From: Candidatus Woesearchaeota archaeon
GTDB taxonomy: Archaea; Nanobdellota; Nanobdellia; Woesearchaeales; GW2011-AR15
DNA length: 7,809 bases
Direction: 5' to 3'
NCBI GenBank assembly: GCA_016934775.1
Contig: JAFGSP010000117.1
Span: forward strand, 1-7,809
Below are positions 1 through 4,969 of this stretch, in pieces. A program made the translations under genes and the position numbers. Numbering within the stretch: position 1 is the first letter of the stretch; every line of letters starts with the position of its first letter. The notes beneath the pieces were generated by a model. That model did no database searches. It saw only the letters and a program-made list of their open reading frames with translations, and was not told where the DNA came from.

Positions 1-26
1 ACAATATTTAATAAAGCACGAGGTTT

Positions 27-1280
27 TCATATCTCTATCGTAACATCATGCCCTGTGAATTCAGAAAGTGACTGTTCCAGCTTCTTGAGCTGGGAATCCA
101 CATGGATATCTGAAAGGATTTCTTTTTTTTCTTTAAGGCTCTCTTCGTGTTTTTTTATCTTATCAGACACATGATCAAGCTGGTACTGCAGTTCCTTGTA
201 ATCCATCAGGATAGTCAGTTTTTCCATGTCCCTGTTGATTTCTACTTTTTGCTTCTTAAATTCTGATAAGGATGCCAGTATTGAATCAAGATATGCTTTA
301 TCTAATGAGCTAATCTGTTTCAGGACTTTAGATTTCTGCTTGTCTTTAATGTCTAGTTTGTTTTTCTCAAGCTGGGTTTTCAGGTTAGAAAGCACTTTAA
401 GTATATTATAAGTATCGTCATCAACCAAAGCATCCAGGGGATTATTAAGATAAGACTCAATCAGATTCTTATCCAGTGAATCATGCATATATTTCCTAAG
501 AGGCCTGTCCATGACCTTAATTTCATTGTTCAGCCGGGAATTGAGGTCTGATATTTTTGAGTCTATTTCAGCTTTCTTTTTATCATATGACTGGTAACTG
601 CTATAATCATGGCTCTCCTTGAGCTGGTCTTTTTTCTCAATCAGCTCAGCTTGTTTTGATGCCAAAGATTCAATCTCTTCCTGTAGTTCATTCAGCTCAT
701 TCTCAATCTTCTGGCTCTGGACAATTGACTCATTCAATTCTCTTATCTTAGATAATAATAGGTTGTAACTTTTTACCTGCCTGCCTGTAGCAGCTGTGAT
801 TAGTTTGACAGCTAGGTTCTCCATATTCTTGATATCCGAGGCAATCTGGAGCATTTCCTTGTCAAAAAAATTCTTCAGCACATAATATCCCTTAGTTGTG
901 ACTTCATTGAATTCCTTGAGCTGGTTCTCAAATTCCTGGGCAAAAGACTGTATGATCTCATAATCTGTATGGTCTTCCGGAAATTCAATTTTTTCAAGAA
1001 ACCCTAATCCCTTTTTAACATAATTAAGCCTGTTGCCCTGCATTATATGCAGCTCCCTGTTAGGGATTTCTTTATTCATCAGTTCAACAACCTCAAGATT
1101 CTGCAGCTTCTGCTTCAATCCTTTCTTTAATTCTGAGAAATTAGCGATGTAGTCTGTTATTTCCCTGTCAATAGAAGCCAATGTATCTGCAGATTCTGCT
1201 TCGAGCCATTCATCAAGCTCTATTGCCTTAATAGTCACTTCTTTAGGCTCTCGTTTGAATATCCTGTCAAAAAATCCCAT
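27..1280 (-). CDS. Coiled-coil protein of unknown function with amphipathic N-terminus
   Basis: 417 aa from the preferred start. I do not recognise a named family. The protein begins MGFFDRIFKR, a short amphipathic stretch like those that dock peripheral proteins on membranes; this is inference only. Residues about 30-165 look like helical bundle. Residues 170-255 and 295-405 are rich in charged heptad-like stretches (for example ENELNELQEEIESLASKQ) and probably form long coiled coils. Between them lies a conserved-looking hinge with DRPLRKYMHDSL (258-269) and YLNNPLDALVDDDTY (277-291). No signal peptide, membrane helix or Walker motif is seen, so it is not an SMC/Rad50 ATPase. An upstream in-frame ATG at 1301 would add seven residues. 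The ATG at 1280 is preferred because a GGGGG run lies 6 nt before it and the likely TATA box (about 1310-1320) places the transcript start near 1288, downstream of 1301. It is divergent from the RNase P subunit gene. A scaffold or membrane-associated role is a guess. Confidence 0.8.
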   Translation of the reverse strand: MGFFDRIFKREPKEVTIKAIELDEWLEAESADTLASIDREITDYIANFSELKKGLKQKLQNLEVVELMNKEIPNRELHIMQGNRLNYVKKGLGFLEKIEFPEDHTDYEIIQSFAQEFENQLKEFNEVTTKGYYVLKNFFDKEMLQIASDIKNMENLAVKLITAATGRQVKSYNLLLSKIRELNESIVQSQKIENELNELQEEIESLASKQAELIEKKDQLKESHDYSSYQSYDKKKAEIDSKISDLNSRLNNEIKVMDRPLRKYMHDSLDKNLIESYLNNPLDALVDDDTYNILKVLSNLKTQLEKNKLDIKDKQKSKVLKQISSLDKAYLDSILASLSEFKKQKVEINRDMEKLTILMDYKELQYQLDHVSDKIKKHEESLKEKKEILSDIHVDSQLKKLEQSLSEFTGHDVTIEI

Positions 1281-1307
1281 GCATATCCCCCGTACTCTCA
1301 TAAAAAT

Positions 1308-1344
1308 TCTTTATATTTAAAGGTGACGGATAACTTATTATATC
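1308..1344. promoter_or_regulatory. Divergent TATA elements between coiled-coil gene and RNase P subunit gene
   Basis: Two AT-rich boxes lie between the divergent starts. The one at about 1310-1320 (TTATATTTAAA on + strand) is near-symmetrical. Read on the minus strand it gives a predicted start near 1288, just before the ATG at 1280. The one at about 1335-1343 (TTATTATAT) is centred 26 bp before the ATG at 1365 and would give a leaderless RNase P subunit mRNA. Which box serves which gene is inferred from spacing alone. Confidence 0.4.
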
Positions 1345-1364
1345 AAACTGCATTACTCTCTGCC

Positions 1365-1685
1365 ATGAAGCAAAAGCACAGGAAAAAGCCCGCCATGTTC
1401 AGGGATATTGCTAAAGAACGTATTTCAATCTTATTTGAGCAGGCAGAGCTGCGCTTCAGAGAATCTCCAGAATTGTCTGACAGGTATGTTGAGCTTGCCA
1501 GGAAGATAGCGATGAAATTCAAAGTAAGGATTCAAAAAGAAATGAAAAGGAGATTCTGCAAGCACTGTTATAAATACCTTGTGCCGGGAGTCAACTGCAG
1601 AGTAAGGCTGAATAAAGGAAAAGTTGTTTATTACTGTAATAACTGCAAAAAACATCAAAGAGTCCCCTATTCAAGAGAAAAATAA
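1365..1685 (+). CDS. rnp4: Ribonuclease P protein component 4 (Rpp21/Rpr2 family)
   Basis: 106 aa from ATG 1365. In the known family this is a protein subunit of archaeal RNase P, which pairs with Rpp29 and helps the catalytic RNA cleave the 5' leader from pre-tRNA in the cytoplasm. The N-terminal half is helical and carries the family pattern of basic residues, then ERISILFEQAELRF and DRYVELARKIAMKFKVRI. The C-terminal half is a zinc ribbon: FCKHCYKYLVPGVNCRVRL followed by YYCNNC, giving two CxxC pairs, with the VPGVNCRVRL stretch typical of the family. Length fits the usual 100-120 aa. An in-frame GTG at 1323 would give 120 aa. It sits inside an AGGTGA sequence that itself resembles a Shine-Dalgarno site, and the added residues do not look like family sequence, so ATG 1365 (TATA about 26 bp upstream) is preferred. 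The start choice is less certain than the function. Confidence 0.93.
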   Translation: MKQKHRKKPAMFRDIAKERISILFEQAELRFRESPELSDRYVELARKIAMKFKVRIQKEMKRRFCKHCYKYLVPGVNCRVRLNKGKVVYYCNNCKKHQRVPYSREK

Positions 1686-1710
1686 TAGTTATCACTGTAA
1701 AATAGTTAAA

Positions 1711-1729
1711 AAACCAAAACATTTAAATA
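1711..1729 (+). promoter_or_regulatory. BRE/TATA promoter for the micro-gene pair
   Basis: AAACCAAAACAT runs into TTTAAATA (1722-1729), a good archaeal BRE plus TATA box. The predicted start is about 1750. The same 12-mer AAACCAAAACAT recurs at 4910-4921 before another TATA box, which supports a shared promoter element. The leader to ATG 1788 would be about 35 nt and includes a GTGA ribosome-binding site. Confidence 0.65.
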
Positions 1730-1739
1730 CTCGTTCTGA

Positions 1740-1753
1740 CTACTACTTAGTAG
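1740..1753. promoter_or_regulatory. 14-bp dyad (candidate operator) at the predicted transcription start
   Basis: CTACTA-CT-TAGTAG is a perfect inverted repeat with 6-bp arms and a 2-bp spacer, 10 bp past the TATA box and covering the predicted start site. That is a position where an archaeal repressor would block polymerase. It could also fold as a weak 5-bp hairpin at the very 5' end of the RNA. The symmetry is seen directly; the operator role is inference. Confidence 0.35.
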
Positions 1754-1787
1754 ATAATTTACAAAATCAATATTAAAAGTGAATAAA

Positions 1788-1925
1788 ATGTTCGAAGACG
1801 ATGATATGGAAGTGTTGAACGAAGTCAAAAGATATTCTGCTAGAAAGAGGAAGACTTTCTCAAGCACAATAAACAGTAAGAATCTTTCAGATGATGACTT
1901 AGACGAGTTATTCCTGTCTTACTAA
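1788..1925 (+). CDS. Micro-protein of unknown function (45 aa), first of a tandem pair
   Basis: 45 codons from ATG 1788 to TAA 1923-1925. I do not recognise the protein. It starts with a very acidic patch (MFEDDDMEVLNEV), passes through a basic patch (KRYSARKRKTFSS, residues 14-26) and ends with an acidic stretch (SDDDLDELFLSY). There is no cysteine, membrane helix or signal peptide, so it is probably cytosolic and may bind nucleic acid or a partner protein. Support for being real comes from a BRE/TATA promoter about 60-75 bp upstream and a GTGA ribosome-binding site at 1779-1782 with a 5-nt spacer. The same GTGA-N5-ATG layout precedes the next micro-gene, which starts 9 bp after this stop, so the two look co-transcribed. 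Conservation has not been tested. Confidence 0.6.
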   Translation: MFEDDDMEVLNEVKRYSARKRKTFSSTINSKNLSDDDLDELFLSY

Positions 1926-1934
1926 GTGAGCGAA

Positions 1935-2060
1935 ATGGCCAGAATAAGAAGATCCAAAACAAATACTACTTATTTTATGGACATTCCAAAATGCGATGAC
2001 ACTAACAAGAAATGGAAGAAAAGCGATGATGACGAAGCAATGGATGTCGTCCGCGATTAG
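1935..2060 (+). CDS. Micro-protein of unknown function (41 aa), second of a tandem pair
   Basis: 41 codons from ATG 1935 to TAG 2058-2060. Not recognised. The N-terminus is basic (MARIRRSKTN), the middle holds YFMDIPKCDD with the only cysteine (C20), followed by KKWKKSDDDEAMDVVRD, a basic-then-acidic end. No membrane segment is seen. GTGA at 1926-1929 sits 5 nt before this ATG, exactly as for the upstream micro-gene. The GTG inside it could itself start a 44-aa version abutting the upstream stop, but the matching Shine-Dalgarno layout favours ATG 1935. The next gene has its own TATA box, so this pair probably forms a separate bicistronic unit. A paired regulator or toxin-antitoxin-like role is possible by arrangement only; no sequence motif supports it. 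Confidence 0.55.
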   Translation: MARIRRSKTNTTYFMDIPKCDDTNKKWKKSDDDEAMDVVRD

Positions 2061-2061
2061 A

Positions 2062-2077
2062 CCAATATTTTTATACT
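2062..2077 (+). promoter_or_regulatory. TATA promoter, probably leaderless start of the Dph2-DHH unit
   Basis: CCAATATTTTTATACT immediately follows the stop of the second micro-gene. Its TATA centre (about 2072) is 26 bp before ATG 2098, so transcription would begin at or next to the start codon. No Shine-Dalgarno sequence precedes this ATG, which agrees with leaderless initiation. Confidence 0.55.
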
Positions 2078-2097
2078 ATTACACTTTCTGAGATATT

Positions 2098-2382
2098 ATG
2101 TATAAACTAGAACTGGACAAAGTCCTTGAGAAAATCAAAAAAGAGAACGCAAAATCAGTATGCATCCAGCTTCCTGACGGACTGAAACCAAAAGCTGAAG
2201 AGATACAGAAGGCTATTGAGGCTAATACTGAATCCGAAGTCATCATATGGGGCGGCTCATGCTACGGAAGCTGCGACCTTCCCTTAGAAGTAAAAAGACT
2301 TGGCGTTGATCTTCTTATCCATTTTGGCCATGCCCCCTGGCAGGACCAGGGAAAAAGAGATTATGAAAAAATAGGTTTATAG
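2098..2382 (+). CDS. dph2: Stand-alone first domain of diphthamide synthase Dph2 (truncated or split)
   Basis: 94 aa. Archaeal Dph2 is a [4Fe-4S] enzyme that uses S-adenosylmethionine to add a 3-amino-3-carboxypropyl group to a histidine of elongation factor 2, the first step of diphthamide synthesis. Full-length homologues are roughly 330-350 aa with three similar domains, each supplying one cluster cysteine. Here only the first domain is present: VCIQLPDGLK (21-30), then GGSCYGSCDLP (52-62), where C59 matches the first cluster cysteine of the YGACD motif, and DLLIHFGHAPW (71-81). The frame ends cleanly at TAG after YEKIGL. I see no second or third domain in any frame after the stop, because the next gene begins 9 bp later. 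The reading frame itself is intact and has a promoter, so it may be a split gene whose other parts lie elsewhere, a repurposed domain, or a relict. On its own it should not assemble the normal three-cysteine site. Confidence 0.8.
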   Translation: MYKLELDKVLEKIKKENAKSVCIQLPDGLKPKAEEIQKAIEANTESEVIIWGGSCYGSCDLPLEVKRLGVDLLIHFGHAPWQDQGKRDYEKIGL

Positions 2383-2391
2383 GAAAGAAAA

Positions 2392-3867
2392 ATGGAAGTA
2401 AAATCAATTTCTGAATTTGCAGATAAGGATATTGGAAAAGAATTCTTTGTTATAGCTCAGGTGATGAGCATCAGGCAAACATCTGGACCAACATTATTTG
2501 ACCTGAAAGATAATTCTGGCAGGATAAAAGCAACTGGCTTTTCCAGGGCTGGAGAAAGGGCTTTCCCGAACCTCATTCTGGGAGACAACATACAGGCAAA
2601 AGTAATGGTCAAAGAAAGGACAGGAAAGATGGAGCTTGAGATACTCAGCTTCAACAAGATAACTGAGCCTGTGATAAAAAAGCCTGACCTAAATTCAAAG
2701 CAATTCATGATAAGCTCAGAAAATCTTGAAAAGCTAAGAGAGAACTTCATAAAGGCAGCTGATGCTATAAGAGATGCTGTCCAGCAGTCGCGTCCTGTAA
2801 TAATAAGGCACCATGATGACCCTGACGGATATGCTGCGGGTATTGTTTTAGAGAAAGCGCTTATGCCTCTTGTACAAGAGGTTAATCCGGAAAAGCCTTA
2901 TCTTTACCTTACAAGGATAGCCTGCAGGACTCCTTATTATGATTATATTGACGGGCTTAAAGACCTGAACACATACTTATCAGGAAAGCAAAGATATGAC
3001 ATGAACCCTCCAATGATAATACTTGCAGACTTAGGATCAAATTCCCAGAGCATAAAATCAATAAAAAGGCTTAAGATACACTGCATTGATTTTGTCATAG
3101 TTGATCACCATAAATTTGACAAGGAAAATATAGACTCTGTAGCTGCTTTCCTTAACCCTATTGAGAAAAAGCTTGAACATAGTATCTGTGGAGGCATCCT
3201 TGCAAGCGAGCTTGCATTATTTCTTAATCCTGACTTAAATGGAATCAGACATCTGCCTGCTCTTGCTGCTGTGGCAGATAAGTCAGAAGGGAAAGATATT
3301 GATGAGTACATCAAGTTATCTGGCTATACAAGAAAAGAACTGGTGAAATGGTCTACTGTGATTGACCATGAACTGTATTATCTCAAGTTCAACGAAAGCC
3401 AGGAATTGCTTGAAGACCTGTTTTTTCCAGGTGAAACCAATAGCAGGATTCTTGAATTAATTTATCCTGAGATTGAAAAAGAGATTGAACAGGTAAAAAA
3501 GGCTGCAAAAGAATATTGTGAATCAAAAAAAATGAATAATATGAAGATAATCACTGTTTCTAAATCAGATGTTGTCGGATACGGAGACTATGCCTCTTCA
3601 AAACTCACAAGGATTGCTCATGAGCTATATGAAGGCCCGAGAGTCACTATAGCAATCACAGAGGATTCAATAAGCTTCAGGGCTGATGGTGTGCCTGGAT
3701 TCAGTGTGCCTGGACTTCTAAGTGAACTTATGGATAAATTCCCATATGCGCTTCTTGAAGGCGGCGGCCATGATGTAGCAGGCACTATCAAATTCAATGC
3801 AGCTTCAATTGAAAAGATAACAAGATATGTTAAAGAATACATTGAGAGACTTAGTAAAAAAATATAA
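2392..3867 (+). CDS. OB-fold-DHH-DHHA1 phosphoesterase (archaeal RecJ-like nuclease)
   Basis: 491 aa, probably cytosolic. Residues 1-92 look like an OB-fold of the tRNA-anticodon/nucleic-acid-binding type (VIAQVMSIRQTSGPTLFDLKD, then RIKATGFSRAG). The DHH domain follows, with motif I HHDDPDG (140-146), the metal-ligand Asp in ILADLG (D213), the family DHH at 238-240 (IVDHHKFD) and ADKSEG at 295-300. The C-terminal DHHA1 domain carries GGGH at 457-460, the substrate-binding signature. All key metal ligands appear intact. The layout resembles the OB plus DHH part of archaeal COG1107 RecJ-like proteins, but without their DnaJ-type zinc finger. A Mn2+-dependent single-strand exonuclease or nanoRNase role is inferred; sequence alone does not separate DNA from RNA substrates. 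AGGAAAG at 2381-2387 is a weak Shine-Dalgarno site. The 9-bp gap to the Dph2 stub indicates co-transcription. Confidence 0.87.
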   Translation: MEVKSISEFADKDIGKEFFVIAQVMSIRQTSGPTLFDLKDNSGRIKATGFSRAGERAFPNLILGDNIQAKVMVKERTGKMELEILSFNKITEPVIKKPDLNSKQFMISSENLEKLRENFIKAADAIRDAVQQSRPVIIRHHDDPDGYAAGIVLEKALMPLVQEVNPEKPYLYLTRIACRTPYYDYIDGLKDLNTYLSGKQRYDMNPPMIILADLGSNSQSIKSIKRLKIHCIDFVIVDHHKFDKENIDSVAAFLNPIEKKLEHSICGGILASELALFLNPDLNGIRHLPALAAVADKSEGKDIDEYIKLSGYTRKELVKWSTVIDHELYYLKFNESQELLEDLFFPGETNSRILELIYPEIEKEIEQVKKAAKEYCESKKMNNMKIITVSKSDVVGYGDYASSKLTRIAHELYEGPRVTIAITEDSISFRADGVPGFSVPGLLSELMDKFPYALLEGGGHDVAGTIKFNAASIEKITRYVKEYIERLSKKI

Positions 3868-3868
3868 A
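3863..3868 (+). promoter_or_regulatory. TATA box overlapping the stop codon of the DHH gene
   Basis: TATAAA includes the TAA stop (3865-3867) and lies 23-28 bp before ATG 3891, the spacing expected for a leaderless transcript. No Shine-Dalgarno match precedes that ATG. Read-through from the upstream unit may also contribute. Confidence 0.5.
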
Positions 3869-3890
3869 TCCTAAAAAAATCATCCCTGGC

Positions 3891-4379
3891 ATGGATGCAA
3901 ATGTCAGGTTCCTTCTTATGGTTCTTGTCAGCTATCTTGGGCTGGCCGCTGGGGTTGTCATCTCAAGGATGGCAAAAGAAGAGATCAAACCGGGAAAAAA
4001 ATATTTCAACTTCCTAAAGATAGCTATCCTTACTGCAATCGTGTCCATCTCTGCTTTTTATTTGACAGAGTCCATTTTGGCCTCAGCCGGACTTGCTATT
4101 TTCGCATTTGTCTTCGGATACTGGTTCGAGAAAAGCAGGATAAAAATAAACAAGAATCTTGTAGGCTATATTGTATTTGCTGTACTATTATTTTTTGCAA
4201 GAGAAGACATAATCTCAGCAATAATCTCTGGGCTTGTATTCATATACGGGATTGCAGTTGCTTCGATAGCTGCCAGAAAACTAGAGAAATTACATGCAAT
4301 TGTTGCCGCATTTAAAGTGCTGTGGAGAAATAGCATATTTCCTATTCTTAGTGTAATACTGATTCTATTAATCAGATAG
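3891..4379 (+). CDS. Polytopic membrane protein of unknown function
   Basis: 162 aa, not recognised as a named family. Hydrophobic segments suggest five or six membrane helices at about 5-26, 41-58, 62-79, 88-103, 107-127 and 148-161. Short basic loops (RMAKEEIKPGKK at 26-37, EKSRIKINKN at 80-89, ARKLEKLH at 128-135) would lie on the cytoplasmic side by the positive-inside rule. No catalytic motif, cysteine or conserved charged residue in a helix stands out. The start ATG at 3891 is supported by a TATA box about 26 bp upstream. It is convergent with the PAP2-like gene, with 15 bp between the stops, so it belongs to a different transcription unit from what follows. Function cannot be given. 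Confidence 0.75.
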   Translation: MDANVRFLLMVLVSYLGLAAGVVISRMAKEEIKPGKKYFNFLKIAILTAIVSISAFYLTESILASAGLAIFAFVFGYWFEKSRIKINKNLVGYIVFAVLLFFAREDIISAIISGLVFIYGIAVASIAARKLEKLHAIVAAFKVLWRNSIFPILSVILILLIR

Positions 4380-4394
4380 AAAGAATTCTAAATA

Positions 4395-4844
4395 TCACAC
4401 CAAAAACATTATCCTGGCAATAAGTATGCCCAGAATCAGACCGACAAAGACTTCTGTAGGCGTATGGCCCAGTAACTCATACAATCGTTTGGTCTTGAGC
4501 TTCTTGAAAAGTCTATAGTCCTCAATTATTTTGTTGAGTATCTCTGCCTGTTTTCCTGTGGCTCTTCTTATACCGACAGCATCAAAGATTATTATTGTAC
4601 TAATTGTCAGGCTTACTATAAAAAGTGTAGTCAGGCCTTCAGAAAGGTATACTGCTGTTGTCATTGCGCTTACAGATGCTGTGTGGCCGCTCGGCATCCC
4701 GCCTGTCCTTATAAAAAGCTTGAAATCAAATTTATTATGGGCAAAATAAAACAAAAGGATCTTGATGCTGCTTGCCACAACATAAGAGCACAGGATACTA
4801 AGAAATAATTTATTTGTCAGCAACTCTGAAAAAAAGCCGGCCAT
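4395..4844 (-). CDS. Divergent PAP2 family (DUF212/YuiD-like) membrane protein
   Basis: 149 aa, close to the family's usual length. It is a membrane protein with helices at about 11-33, 57-70, 72-91 and 131-148. Family motifs are clear: GGMPSGHTASV (48-58), which resembles the PSGH core of acid phosphatases; IFDAVGIRRATGKQA (86-100); and LLGHTPTEVFVG (124-135). Relatives are annotated as divergent PAP2 proteins and are presumed to be lipid-phosphate or prenyl-phosphate phosphatases. Activity is not proven for most of them. In an archaeon a prenyl-phosphate substrate is plausible but inferred. The gene runs opposite to its left neighbour and diverges from the redox operon on its right. Its TATA box gives a leaderless start. 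Confidence 0.88.
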   Translation of the reverse strand: MAGFFSELLTNKLFLSILCSYVVASSIKILLFYFAHNKFDFKLFIRTGGMPSGHTASVSAMTTAVYLSEGLTTLFIVSLTISTIIIFDAVGIRRATGKQAEILNKIIEDYRLFKKLKTKRLYELLGHTPTEVFVGLILGILIARIMFLV

Positions 4845-4865
4845 ATAAAAATATACTGGAATAAG

Positions 4866-4874
4866 AATATAAAT
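4866..4874 (-). promoter_or_regulatory. TATA box for the PAP2-like gene (leaderless)
   Basis: On the minus strand the region reads AATAAATATTTATATTC. The TTTATATT core is centred about 26 bp before the ATG at 4844, and no Shine-Dalgarno site is present, which fits a leaderless mRNA. Confidence 0.5.
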
Positions 4875-4909
4875 ATTTATTGGTAAACTAAATGTCCGCT
4901 AAAACCATT

Positions 4910-4930
4910 AAACCAAAACATATTTAATAT
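4910..4930 (+). promoter_or_regulatory. BRE/TATA promoter of the thiol-redox operon
   Basis: AAACCAAAACAT (4910-4921) leads into TATTTAATAT (4921-4930). The same 12-mer precedes the TATA box at 1722. The predicted start is near 4951, giving a short leader that contains the strong Shine-Dalgarno GGAGGTG at 4957-4963, 6 nt before ATG 4970. Unlike several neighbours, this unit therefore uses a leadered mRNA. Confidence 0.65.
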
Positions 4931-4969
4931 ACCTGATATTTTAGGTTAGGATTTGGGGAGGTGCTATTA

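Noticed and set aside
1281..1301. Longer start (MRVRGIC) of the coiled-coil protein
   Set aside because: A GGGGG run lies just before the ATG at 1280, and the predicted transcription start is downstream of 1301.
1788..2060. Calling the micro-gene pair a toxin-antitoxin system
   Set aside because: Only the arrangement suggests it; no known toxin or antitoxin motif is visible.
2383..2700. Possibility that Dph2 continues after a frameshift or read-through of the TAG at 2380-2382
   Set aside because: No Dph2 second-domain sequence is recognisable in the following frames; the next gene starts at 2392 with its own OB-fold.
4531..4749. 72-codon open frame on the + strand opposite the PAP2-like gene
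   Set aside because: The minus-strand frame carries all DUF212 motifs; this one is an antisense shadow without a promoter or recognisable protein.
4961..4969. GTG start giving MLLMVSKK for the PDI-like protein
   Set aside because: This GTG is part of the GGAGGTG ribosome-binding site for ATG 4970.
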